A DNA stretch of 8,980 nucleotides from assembly GCA_016203375.1 (NCBI GenBank), contig JACQMX010000046.1:1-8980 (forward strand), read 5' to 3'. Under the pieces are notes generated by a model. The model saw only the letters and a program-made list of their open reading frames with translations, had not been told where the DNA came from and made no database searches. A program made the translations under genes and the position numbers. Within the stretch, counting starts at the first letter, position 1. Each line of letters starts with the position of its first letter. The DNA is from Candidatus Woesearchaeota archaeon (lineage in GTDB: Archaea; Nanobdellota; Nanobdellia; Woesearchaeales; UBA12501). Below, one piece after another: positions 1 through 6,658 of the stretch.

Positions 1-1
1 A

Positions 2-433
2 AAACAAAAAAAATCCATCAATCACATCCTCGAACAGCAATGGGGTTTTACCAAAAAGCTTGACTATGTCTACTTGCTCAGCAGGAAGAATAATCTTTAC
101 TTCATGAATCGCGATCTTGAGCAGCTTGATATGACCAATTTGCGCATCAGTTCTATTGGTCTTTACATAGGCGAATTGCTGCATGAGAAAGAGCTTCGCT
201 TGAGCATTGAGGGAAGCCAGATCATTGGATCACATGCAACAAAAAATGTTATTGAAGTCGACAAAGAACAAATGCGCTTGTGGCTAAAGGGTCATGATCT
301 CGACGTCCAGCAAGAGAGCAATGCATTTGTGATTATTAAGCATGATGCTGATTTTCTTGGCTGCGGCAAGTTGAAGGATAAGAAAATTCTCAACTTTGTG
401 CCAAAGACGAGAAGGATATTGGCGAAGGATTAG
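2..433 (+). CDS. PUA-like RNA-binding protein, NOL1/NOP2/fmu-associated family (COG3270 type), 5'-truncated
   Basis: The frame is open from base 2 to the TAG at 431-433 (143 codons); the start lies outside the window. An in-frame TTG at 74 is not needed as a start, because the upstream codons continue the same domain (WGF..KLDYVYLLSRKNNLYF). The pattern fits the archaeal NOL1/NOP2/fmu ribosome-biogenesis PUA family as I know it: a central strand 'IGLYIGEL', then 'IIGSHATKNVIEVD', then an acidic 'LKGHDLDV' segment, and an ending of 'FLGCGKLKDKKILNFVPKTRR'-like sequence in which LGCG and the basic tail are typical. Such domains bind RNA and are fused to, or work with, rRNA/tRNA m5C methyltransferases. 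Family members are often about 150-170 residues, so only a few N-terminal residues are probably missing. A C-terminal PUA domain of a longer methyltransferase cannot be excluded. The stop overlaps the stop of the convergent gene. Confidence 0.75.
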   Translation, partial: KQKKSINHILEQQWGFTKKLDYVYLLSRKNNLYFMNRDLEQLDMTNLRISSIGLYIGELLHEKELRLSIEGSQIIGSHATKNVIEVDKEQMRLWLKGHDLDVQQESNAFVIIKHDADFLGCGKLKDKKILNFVPKTRRILAKD

Positions 434-2526
434 AAAAATCTGAAAGTTAATTGTCTTTTATCAATACCCAGTATTTTATCGAGTTGTTCCCGTTCTTTCA
501 GATACATCTCTGTCACCTGGGTTGATAGTCGCGTTTTGCAGGCGTAGAAAAAGGTATCCATGCGGTTTCTAAAAGCAATGAAGAGGCCATAAAGATTTCC
601 GTCCATCGGCGTATCTTCAGTATCTTGCATTAGTTTGGTTATCTCTCGCCATGCTAGATTTTGAAAATGGAGTAGATGGGTGCCCATCCTCATTCGTACT
701 TCAAGTTTCAATGACGCCAAAGGATTGTATGGCGTGTGCGAACTTGCTATGGCCTTATTCGCCGCATCAAATAGTTTACTGACTTCCCGATATTGTTCTC
801 GTACCATCGTTGGCTCATACCCCTTATCATCAAGGTAATCTATTGCTTCGTTAAGCGCTTTAAAGTACGGTTCTTGTTCTGCAATGAGGAAGGTGAGGCC
901 TGCGTGATACGCGGAAATCGCATTGCGCTGCTGCTCGACAAACTTCATCTTTATAGGGTCATCCTTGTAGAATAACCAGTATAATTTCGCAAGAAAATTT
1001 GCGTGCTGCAGAAGTTCTTCAGGTTGATGACGTATCTTCACTTGTGGCGAGAAGAAAGAGCCGTACTCAAAGAGCGACTCACTACCACGCTGCATTGTTT
1101 CAGATAATGCATACCCATGTCCAATGAGCGCTTGGTAAATTGGAAACTCAAGTTCTGTCTTTAATCTTGAAAATCGGTTATCAAAGCGCCGTTCAAATTT
1201 ATGGAGGAGCCGTTGCTCCGCTTCCTGCAATTGTCGTTCTTGCTCCCGTTTTCTCGTTATGGATGTGTCTGGAGTCAATGCAGTAACAAGTTTATTGACA
1301 TCATCAGATTGATAATCTATTCGTTCGAGTATTCGCTGTCTCAATTGTGTCAGGGTTTTTTGTCGTTCGACTGAAGTGTCGGCATAAACGGCGAAAAGTT
1401 TTGGTTCTATCTTTGGAAATTCGCAGGCTCGGAAGAATCGGTACGCGCGTTCATACACATGGCGATAAAGGTGTCCATATTTTGGATTGCTCAAGGCTTG
1501 TGTATGTTGTTGATAAACCATGCGATGATGCGCTGTCTTTCCATACTGCATGGCTAGGAAGCTAGCGAGATCATCGACATGGAGGTCAAATGTATACGCT
1601 TCTCGTTGAAAGAATATTTTTAATCGGTGTTGGTGTACTGGAAAATCAGGTTGGATCTTTGCAGTCGAGGCATCGATTTTTTCCAATTGCCGAAAACCCA
1701 TGCCATCAGTAAACATGAAATCATATTGTAAAGGGATTCCCTCGCCAAACAGGAGCAAGAAGGCAAGCTGATCCGTTACAAGGAAATCTTTATAGCATAT
1801 TGAAACCGCTTCCGGATCTATTTCACCGCTTCTTTTCTTTTGTTTTGCCTCATGTTTTGCTTCGTCATACCGTTGCATGCCATCGACAATATTTTGCGCA
1901 ACTTTGCGCGCAAGCCTGTCTGCTGATTTATTTCTAATAAAAATGCCATCGACGTATGTTGACCGGTTTGTTAATGCCTTGCGGAGATACGCAGTCATAT
2001 CTAATGGTTGCTCGGCAATGTGCGGATCAAGCGCCTCTGCGGCGCGAAGAAGAGCGACATGTTTTTTCGCTTTAGGACCAAAAATGGATGCATAATCACT
2101 GACATGCGCACGTAATGTAGCACGTTTTTCCGCTTCATTTCTGATATAGTACCTCTCATATTGTGATTTTCGTTTTCCCGTTACGATTTCGACAATTGCA
2201 TCAATCTTTTCAAGGAAGGTTGCTGTTGCCGTGCTATGTGCCTGATTCCAGATGCGCACGTATTCTTCATCATCTTCTCCTGGGATGAACAGGTGTGGTC
2301 CGGAAGGGGACTTTTTTATATCTTCTAATACTTCAATAAGTTTTCCTTTGTCTCGTTTTGGTAATTCTTCTTTAAGAAAAGGTCGTTGGCCTGGTTTTTT
2401 TCTGTCTTCTCTTAATTCTTCTTCGTAGACAGCATAGTTATGTGCTAAGTCTACTGAAAACTGTTCATTTACTCCCATTCCTGCGAACATCCTGAAGAAA
2501 ACTTCCACTTTACTATCAATCGTCAT
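430..2526 (-). CDS. RelA/SpoT-type nucleotide synthetase-like protein (divergent), 698 aa
   Basis: I place a RelA/SpoT synthetase-like fold at residues ~190-340. Visible motifs: R198-x-K200-S201 followed by K208 (RxKS nucleotide-binding stretch); 'TDQLAFLLLF' with D252 where Rel has the Mg-binding Asp in DLxAFR; K290 and H298 eight residues apart, as in the Rel PKxNGYxSxH stretch; 'FDLHV' with D314 at the EIQIR position; and 'QYGKTAHH', whose Y and first H lie 14 and 19 residues after D314, the spacing of EIQIR to EYGxAAH in Rel. Differences: Glu to Asp at the catalytic acid, FxLLF instead of FRIVV, no clear GYxS, and an extra loop at ~220-240. Residues ~380-698 are mostly helical, with a charged likely coiled-coil part (~422-458), and I see no TGS or ACT domain. 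The expected role is pyrophosphate transfer to a nucleotide, but activity is uncertain. GAGGG at 2534-2538 gives a good ribosome binding site. The gene lies 15 nt after the HD-domain gene, in the same frame. Confidence 0.65.
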   Translation of the reverse strand: MTIDSKVEVFFRMFAGMGVNEQFSVDLAHNYAVYEEELREDRKKPGQRPFLKEELPKRDKGKLIEVLEDIKKSPSGPHLFIPGEDDEEYVRIWNQAHSTATATFLEKIDAIVEIVTGKRKSQYERYYIRNEAEKRATLRAHVSDYASIFGPKAKKHVALLRAAEALDPHIAEQPLDMTAYLRKALTNRSTYVDGIFIRNKSADRLARKVAQNIVDGMQRYDEAKHEAKQKKRSGEIDPEAVSICYKDFLVTDQLAFLLLFGEGIPLQYDFMFTDGMGFRQLEKIDASTAKIQPDFPVHQHRLKIFFQREAYTFDLHVDDLASFLAMQYGKTAHHRMVYQQHTQALSNPKYGHLYRHVYERAYRFFRACEFPKIEPKLFAVYADTSVERQKTLTQLRQRILERIDYQSDDVNKLVTALTPDTSITRKREQERQLQEAEQRLLHKFERRFDNRFSRLKTELEFPIYQALIGHGYALSETMQRGSESLFEYGSFFSPQVKIRHQPEELLQHANFLAKLYWLFYKDDPIKMKFVEQQRNAISAYHAGLTFLIAEQEPYFKALNEAIDYLDDKGYEPTMVREQYREVSKLFDAANKAIASSHTPYNPLASLKLEVRMRMGTHLLHFQNLAWREITKLMQDTEDTPMDGNLYGLFIAFRNRMDTFFYACKTRLSTQVTEMYLKEREQLDKILGIDKRQLTFRFF

Positions 2527-2541
2527 CGCTTATCCCTCTTT

Positions 2542-4137
2542 TTACTCTCGCTGCAATTCTCGTCGTTTGAGATACAGTTCTTGCTCTGCACGCTCCGTAA
2601 AACCTCGGATAAAATAATGATCCGGTTCTATAAGAAGTTTTTCGAATACTCTGTCAAATGCGGCAAGATCAAGATCGAGCCGTGCTGGCCTATTGCTATG
2701 CGCTTCCATATCTTCCTTTCGCCTATTCATCCAGGCAATATATTGGTCTAATGTTCCATGAAGGCCATAGTAACCTTGACGAAGATCTCTTCGGCTTGAT
2801 GGTGTTCGAGTGGTGCGCTCATCCAGAAAACCAGCTTCTTCATATTCACGAACTTGCACATCCCGACGGTTCCGCTCTTCCTTTGTTCCTAGTTTTATCC
2901 TAGTTTTTGCAATCTGATGCCGAGTTATCTCTATCATTTTCGTGTATGCAGCATAAAGTTCCGGTTGTATTTCCCCGATACCATCAACATGGGAGACGCC
3001 AAAATTGGCCATAATAAACAATTTGGCAACATTGGTAAGAAGCAATGTTTTGGCTACTTGATACGCAATTCCATAGTTTTCTATATCTCGTGGTGGATGG
3101 TCTGCATAAAATTGTCGCATGATTTCTTTCGCATGATATTGGTCTTTTTGCAGTAGTTCTCGTAGCCATCCTGCTTGTTGATTATCTACTGCTGGTACGT
3201 TTCCATTTACGGCATCTCGCTGCTCGATCTGCTCAAGAGAAAAGGTATTCTCAATGCGGTCAGCGCACTTGACAATACACACTCTAATGATGTCTTGTAA
3301 ATTATACTGCGTCCGATAATACTTACCAAAGTGCATTCGTGTACGATACGCTTCTGCTCGAGGAATGATACCATGCTGCGCCTTTTCCGCTAAAATAAAT
3401 TCTAGCTCTCGTCTGCTTTTATCTCCATAACGGTGTTCATCCTGTTTGAACACAGCAGCTATCTGTTGGAAGTTGTGTTGTTCAAGGTCTTTAATTAAGG
3501 TATCAAATGTAAATGTTCCTTGCATGGGGAAAAGAAGATGTTGCATAGAAGCGAGGTAAACATTTTTTGGGTTTCTGGTAAGCTTATAGTTAATGGCCAC
3601 AATGCGTCTTGCCATGTGCGCAGTCTCGATGTCGCTCATAGTCTCCCGCGAATAGCTTGCTCGAAGATTCCATCGCAGCCAGTCTTGCAATTCATCACCA
3701 ACAACGCGAATCAAGATTTCAGGATTTTCCTCTTGTTGCTCAATCAATTCCATGCTCTCATTTTTATTTGCGTGAAGCATGTCATCAAGGCGTTCTTCGG
3801 TATAATCATGGTAGAAGCCGCTGGCGATAGTCAGCCAATCAGCGCCAAATTCCGCAAGTGTTTGCGCAACTGCAAAATAATGCCGTTCATCCCTGCCACC
3901 GGTTTTTCTCGCTTTATCCGGAAACGCGTTTACCAAATGAACGAGATTTCTTCCAATGAAGCGGCGTTCTTGCTTTGGAACGTCTCTCGGGCAATTGCGA
4001 TAAATTGCGTGAAGCAGAATGCTGAGGCTTCGGTCAAATGGCTCTTCGCCTTCATTGCCGAGAAGCAGATTGGTAAATAGGAAATCCAAATACGGATCAA
4101 AATCAAATCGGCTGCCCCCACCGTTTCTTGCTACCAT
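2542..4137 (-). CDS. RelA/SpoT-type HD-domain (p)ppGpp hydrolase-like protein, 531 aa
   Basis: The N-terminal half matches the HD hydrolase domain of RSH enzymes (Rel/SpoT), which removes pyrophosphate from (p)ppGpp with Mn2+. Residues 77-115 read RKTG..., H86, 'VAQTLAEFGAD', 'TIASGFYHDYTEE'. From memory of the streptococcal Rel structure, R44, H53, H77/D78 and E81/D82 are active-site residues. Here R77, H86, H110/D111 and E114/E115 reproduce exactly that spacing (+9, +24, +4), with Asp to Glu at the last position. 'IVKCADRIENT' supplies the distal metal ligand D293 and N297 (Rel IKLADRLHN). The gap between the two halves is about 116 residues longer than in Rel, so a large insert sits inside the domain. 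The C-terminal ~230 residues are charged and helical and I do not recognise them. The promoter is a TATA box at 4163-4170, giving a leader of about 3 nt. It is the first gene of a two-gene unit with the synthetase-like gene. The fold call is firm; the substrate is inferred. Confidence 0.82.
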   Translation of the reverse strand: MVARNGGGSRFDFDPYLDFLFTNLLLGNEGEEPFDRSLSILLHAIYRNCPRDVPKQERRFIGRNLVHLVNAFPDKARKTGGRDERHYFAVAQTLAEFGADWLTIASGFYHDYTEERLDDMLHANKNESMELIEQQEENPEILIRVVGDELQDWLRWNLRASYSRETMSDIETAHMARRIVAINYKLTRNPKNVYLASMQHLLFPMQGTFTFDTLIKDLEQHNFQQIAAVFKQDEHRYGDKSRRELEFILAEKAQHGIIPRAEAYRTRMHFGKYYRTQYNLQDIIRVCIVKCADRIENTFSLEQIEQRDAVNGNVPAVDNQQAGWLRELLQKDQYHAKEIMRQFYADHPPRDIENYGIAYQVAKTLLLTNVAKLFIMANFGVSHVDGIGEIQPELYAAYTKMIEITRHQIAKTRIKLGTKEERNRRDVQVREYEEAGFLDERTTRTPSSRRDLRQGYYGLHGTLDQYIAWMNRRKEDMEAHSNRPARLDLDLAAFDRVFEKLLIEPDHYFIRGFTERAEQELYLKRRELQRE

Positions 4138-4162
4138 CCTGTTGATAGTTAATTGTATAGCA

Positions 4163-4170
4163 TTTTTAAA
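4163..4170 (-). promoter_or_regulatory. TATA box of the HD/synthetase-like gene pair
   Basis: On the minus strand the sequence reads TTTAAAAA, centred about 29 nt before the ATG at 4137. Archaeal transcription starts about 26 nt after the box centre, which predicts a start near 4140 and a nearly leaderless mRNA. The same A/T block read on the plus strand (TTTTTAAA) could also serve the divergent gene at 4185, so the element may be shared. Confidence 0.55.
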
Positions 4171-4184
4171 GGTTTAGGGTAAAT

Positions 4185-5165
4185 ATGCTTTTATTGCCAA
4201 AGCGAAGTCTTTTAAATGAGGTCTTGTTCTTGATGGCTATGGTCGAGCTTGCTGGTGTTGTACATAATGGAAACATTATTCCTGAAAGCGCTTGGATCGC
4301 GTATATCAATGCTCTTGAAAAACAAGCTGTTGGAAAAGGAAGCAAGGAAGCGTTGAAACAGTCTATTGTGGAGGCGGTCAAACGGCGCATTCCCAAGCAG
4401 CACTTTGGCATCTTCCTCTCTGGCGGAGTGGATTCCTCGCTTATCACTTTACTTTGTAAACAAGCGAAAGCAGATTTTACTTGCTATAGCGTTGGTTTTC
4501 GCGCTGAAGGCATGAACGATGCTCCTGATCTTATTGCCGCACGCAAAATAGCAAAATATCTTGGAATAAAATTTGTTGAAAAAACATTTTCTCTTGAAGA
4601 AGCGGAACCAATAATCAAGGAAGCGATACGCATATTACAAAGACCAAAGGAAATCGATGCTGATTATGTTGTTAAAGTTGGTGTTGCAAGTGTTGTTGTA
4701 GCCGCGAATAGCATTGCGAAAGATACAATTTTCTTTTCTGGCCTTGGTTCAGAAGAAATATTCGCTGGTTATGAACGCCACGTGAAGGCGACTGACATTA
4801 ACGTGGAATGCTGGAATGGCTTGCGCAAGATGTGGCAGCGCGATTTCGTGCGCGATTTTACTGTTGGTAAAGCCCTCAACATCACCCTTCTCACTCCACT
4901 TCTTGATGAGAAGGTGATCCTTGAGGCCATGAAGATTCCTGGCGAGCAGAAGATTGTTGGCGAGCACAAGAAAGCTATTCTTCGTGAAATCGCGGAAGAG
5001 CTTGGCTTGCCGCATGATGTTGCGTGGCGCAAGAAGCAAGGTGCACAGTATGGATCACGATTTGATAAGGCGCTGGATAAGTTGGCCGCGAAGCGAAGGA
5101 TGAAGTATAAAAAGGAATATCTAACATATCTTCTTGCGGAACGAGAGCATGTTGAGCATGTTTAG
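4185..5165 (+). CDS. Asparagine synthetase C-terminal-like ATP pyrophosphatase, no glutaminase domain
   Basis: This is an N-type ATP pyrophosphatase related to the synthetase half of AsnB, which activates an acid with ATP for amidation. The PP-loop is 'FLSGGVDSS' (residues 77-85), followed by 'YSVGF' and a second conserved stretch 'SGLGSEEIFAGY' (185-196, the SGxGSDExFGGY motif). 'TPLLDEKVI' (237-245) and the basic 'WRKKQGAQYGS' (281-291) match the region that closes over ATP. The N-terminal glutaminase (Ntn, Cys2) domain is absent. Nitrogen must then come from free ammonia or a partner, or the substrate differs (AsnB-like enzymes also act in tRNA, peptide and secondary-metabolite chemistry). 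The start is uncertain. ATG 4185 has only a weak GGGT before it. A TATA-like TTTTAAAT at 4210-4217 would place a leaderless start near the ATGs at 4233 or 4239, removing 16-18 hydrophobic residues. It is divergent from the HD gene. Confidence 0.8.
   Translation: MLLLPKRSLLNEVLFLMAMVELAGVVHNGNIIPESAWIAYINALEKQAVGKGSKEALKQSIVEAVKRRIPKQHFGIFLSGGVDSSLITLLCKQAKADFTCYSVGFRAEGMNDAPDLIAARKIAKYLGIKFVEKTFSLEEAEPIIKEAIRILQRPKEIDADYVVKVGVASVVVAANSIAKDTIFFSGLGSEEIFAGYERHVKATDINVECWNGLRKMWQRDFVRDFTVGKALNITLLTPLLDEKVILEAMKIPGEQKIVGEHKKAILREIAEELGLPHDVAWRKKQGAQYGSRFDKALDKLAAKRRMKYKKEYLTYLLAEREHVEHV
4210..4217 (+). promoter_or_regulatory. Possible TATA box for the asparagine-synthetase-like gene
   Basis: TTTTAAAT preceded by purine-rich GCGAAG (a possible TFB-recognition element) is centred 26 nt before the in-frame ATG at 4239 and 20 nt before the one at 4233. 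If used, it would make a leaderless mRNA and a protein 16-18 residues shorter than the longest open frame. Upstream TATA-like blocks at 4153-4160 and 4163-4170 are alternatives. Confidence 0.35.
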
Positions 5166-5175
5166 AAACAACAAC

Positions 5176-5184
5176 TTTTATATA
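5176..5184 (+). promoter_or_regulatory. TATA box of the MscS-like channel gene
   Basis: TTTTATATA, a near-consensus archaeal TATA element, is centred at 5180. The predicted transcription start is near 5206, downstream of the first ATG (5199) and 5 nt before the ATG at 5211. This decides the start chosen for the channel gene. Confidence 0.6.
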
Positions 5185-5210
5185 CCGCTCCTTTCCATAT
5201 GTGTTTCCCC

Positions 5211-5798
5211 ATGGTAGAAGGCTTCCTCGCCAACGTGATCGAGTGGGTTGAGTATGTGTATACTACGTATTATTACTCCATTATCAGCGCGATTATCTTT
5301 GTTCTCGTTGGCTTTATCATTGGAAAGCTTCTTGGCCGGCTTGTGCATCGTACTTTGCATAGTATGGAAGTGGATACAATCTTGAAAAAAGCGATGCAAA
5401 CGAACGTTAAGCTGGAACAGCCATTGGCGACGGTCACTAGTTTTCTTATTTATACAATAGCCATTATTATGGCGCTAAACCAGCTTCAGGTGACGACTAC
5501 CATTCTCCAGATGATCATCGCAGGAGTTATTCTGGTCATCATCATCGCCGCCGCGTTTGCAGTAAAGGATTTTATTCCAAACGCAGTTGCAGGATTTTAT
5601 CTCTTGAAGAATAACGTTATCAAAGAAGGTCAAGTCATCAGCGTCAAAGGGGTTAAAGGAAAAGTGATCGCCGTAACGCTTATCGAGACAAAATTGCAGA
5701 CAAAAGAGGGAAATCTTGTGCACATCCCAAATTCTTCTATCACGAAAGCGGAAATAGTGACATTAAAGAAAAATTTGCCACGGGCTAAATACAATTGA
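5211..5798 (+). CDS. Small MscS-family mechanosensitive ion channel
   Basis: This is a membrane protein of about 195 residues that should open under membrane tension to release solutes on osmotic downshock. Numbered from this start, there are three hydrophobic segments at about 22-41, 76-92 and 98-118. The third runs into the amphipathic pore helix 'AFAVKDFIPNAVAGF', as in the TM3a/b of MscS. A short beta domain follows ('NNVIKEGQVISV', 'VKGKVIAV') and ends in the family hallmark 'VHIPNSSI'. The large C-terminal alpha/beta vestibule of E. coli MscS (286 aa) is missing. Minimal archaeal and bacterial relatives with only the core are known. The open frame also has an ATG at 5199, but the TATA box at 5176-5184 places transcription start after it, so I chose 5211. 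The stop is 18 nt from the convergent UPF0147 stop. Confidence 0.85.
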   Translation: MVEGFLANVIEWVEYVYTTYYYSIISAIIFVLVGFIIGKLLGRLVHRTLHSMEVDTILKKAMQTNVKLEQPLATVTSFLIYTIAIIMALNQLQVTTTILQMIIAGVILVIIIAAAFAVKDFIPNAVAGFYLLKNNVIKEGQVISVKGVKGKVIAVTLIETKLQTKEGNLVHIPNSSITKAEIVTLKKNLPRAKYN

Positions 5799-5809
5799 CA
5801 CAATTCTAG

Positions 5810-5814
5810 AAAAA
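5810..5814 (-). terminator. Weak T-run terminator after the UPF0147 gene
   Basis: A TTTTT run on the minus strand lies 2 nt after the TAA of the last operon gene. Archaeal intrinsic termination uses T-runs without a required hairpin. This run is short, so the assignment is tentative. Confidence 0.25.
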
Positions 5815-5816
5815 CT

Positions 5817-6065
5817 TTAGATGCTTTCCAGCAACGACACGATATTCCATATCTGTGTCCTCGTGTACGACTGGATATTAGCGTCGTCTGAGATTTCCTC
5901 AAGCTCATCCAAGGCCTTGTTGACCTTGATGGAAACACTCTCATCGCCTCCCTTGAGGATTTCCGCAATGGTTTGGAGCTTTATCTTAATATTCTTTGGG
6001 ACCGTATTATCACCTTGAAGCTCGTTGATGGCTTCGATAATTTGTTGTATCTCTTCAATTTCCAT
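5817..6065 (-). CDS. UPF0147 family protein
   Basis: This is an 82-residue helical protein of the archaeal UPF0147 family, whose function is unknown. Recognisable features are the early 'NTVPKNIKIK' stretch (consensus TVPRNIR), the central 'SIKVNKALDELEEISDD' (vA.AI..L.eiseDpN) and the ending 'TRTQIWNIVSLLESI', the family signature T.IWnvvS.LE. It is the last gene of the L37Ae operon, where UPF0147 often follows prefoldin beta in archaea. Two starts are possible. The ATG at 6080 overlaps the prefoldin stop as ATGA but has no ribosome binding site. The ATG at 6065 has GGTGAG at 6070-6075, 4 nt away, a strong match to the archaeal 16S 3' end. I chose 6065, giving MEIEEIQQ as N-terminus. The neighbours suggest a role linked to protein synthesis or folding, which is inference. 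Confidence 0.85.
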   Translation of the reverse strand: MEIEEIQQIIEAINELQGDNTVPKNIKIKLQTIAEILKGGDESVSIKVNKALDELEEISDDANIQSYTRTQIWNIVSLLESI

Positions 6066-6076
6066 GCTTCTCACCA

Positions 6077-6412
6077 TCATCGTTTCTTCATCTCTTCCAT
6101 TACTTCACTTTGCATCTTGCTTGCCTTCTCCTTGATTTTTGTTTCCTGTTTTTCAAGGGTTTTGATGCGAAGGGTGAGCATTTCCTTCTTTTGCTCGAGG
6201 TCTTGTTTTACTTCGTCTTTATCCGCAGCAACCATTATATTACCTATAATCTTATAGGCGGTAGGCGTTTTACCAATCTCACTCAAGGCCGATTCAACCT
6301 CGACGAGCTGCGATTGGAATGCTTGTTTTTGGAGGAGGAAACCTTGCAAGTTCTGCTCCATCATTTGGAGCTCTGAAATCTTGCCCTCCATCTCCTTGGA
6401 AACGTTTGCCAT
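6077..6412 (-). CDS. pfdB: Prefoldin subunit beta
   Basis: This 111-residue beta-class prefoldin subunit would form, with two alpha subunits, the jellyfish-shaped (alpha2 beta4) cytosolic chaperone that passes unfolded proteins to the thermosome. The layout is typical: a long N-terminal coiled-coil helix (~1-44, heptad-like 'ELQMMEQNLQGFLLQKQAFQ'), a short beta hairpin region containing 'TPTAYKIIGNIMV' (the family has 'aYKlvG.ilv'), then a second coiled-coil helix (~67-111) rich in K and E. Its length matches archaeal beta subunits (~110-120). It starts 12 nt after the pcc1 stop with only a distant GTGAG upstream, and its TGA overlaps an ATG in the ATGA arrangement before the UPF0147 gene. 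Pcc1-prefoldin beta adjacency is common in archaeal genomes and supports the call. Confidence 0.9.
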   Translation of the reverse strand: MANVSKEMEGKISELQMMEQNLQGFLLQKQAFQSQLVEVESALSEIGKTPTAYKIIGNIMVAADKDEVKQDLEQKKEMLTLRIKTLEKQETKIKEKASKMQSEVMEEMKKR

Positions 6413-6424
6413 TTTATTTTTATC

Positions 6425-6649
6425 TCACTTTATCGCTGCCATCTTTTCATGCACTATGAGCAGCTTGAGGATTGTGTTCGTGCTCGCCCGCAATGCCGTC
6501 GCGTCTTTCGCGCTCACCCGCAAGACGAGCTTGCCTTTTTTTTCATTGATGGTTATGGATGACCTCGCCATTTCCTTGGCTTCAGTCTTGATGGCTTCGC
6601 GGAGGGCAGAAATATTGCCTTGCACCGTGATAGCAGCGTCGTAATTCAT
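6425..6649 (-). CDS. pcc1: KEOPS complex subunit Pcc1
   Basis: This 74-residue protein has the Pcc1/CTAG fold: strand 'DAAITVQG', a helix with 'LREAIKTEAKEM', a strand pair, then the signature 'SAKDATALRASTNTILKLL' (46-64), where archaeal and eukaryotic Pcc1 have 'A.D..aLRaalNS.Lr.l'. Pcc1 dimerises and binds Kae1 in KEOPS, which makes the t6A37 modification of ANN-decoding tRNAs together with Bud32, Cgi121 and Sua5. The usual Asn-Ser after LRA is Thr-Asn-Thr here, a mild change. The start ATG follows the rpoP stop after 9 nt that are nearly all A, with no obvious ribosome binding site, so translational coupling is likely. Position between rpoP and prefoldin beta is the classical archaeal order. 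Confidence 0.88.
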   Translation of the reverse strand: MNYDAAITVQGNISALREAIKTEAKEMARSSITINEKKGKLVLRVSAKDATALRASTNTILKLLIVHEKMAAIK

Positions 6650-6658
6650 TTCTTTTTT

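Noticed and set aside
2446..2640. Frameshift or pseudogene explanation for the two RSH-like genes
   Set aside because: Both frames are long and open and share one frame. The second has a well-placed ribosome binding site, so gene fission fits better than decay.
3520..4080. 186-codon plus-strand open frame opposite the HD gene
   Set aside because: It is antisense to a protein with clear RSH motifs, its own translation shows no domain, and no promoter or ribosome binding site precedes it.
430..4137. Toxin-antitoxin reading of the RSH-like pair (as in toxic small alarmone synthetases)
   Set aside because: Both proteins are large, the order is hydrolase then synthetase with long helical parts, and the synthetase site is altered. 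It cannot be excluded, but nothing in the sequence favours it.
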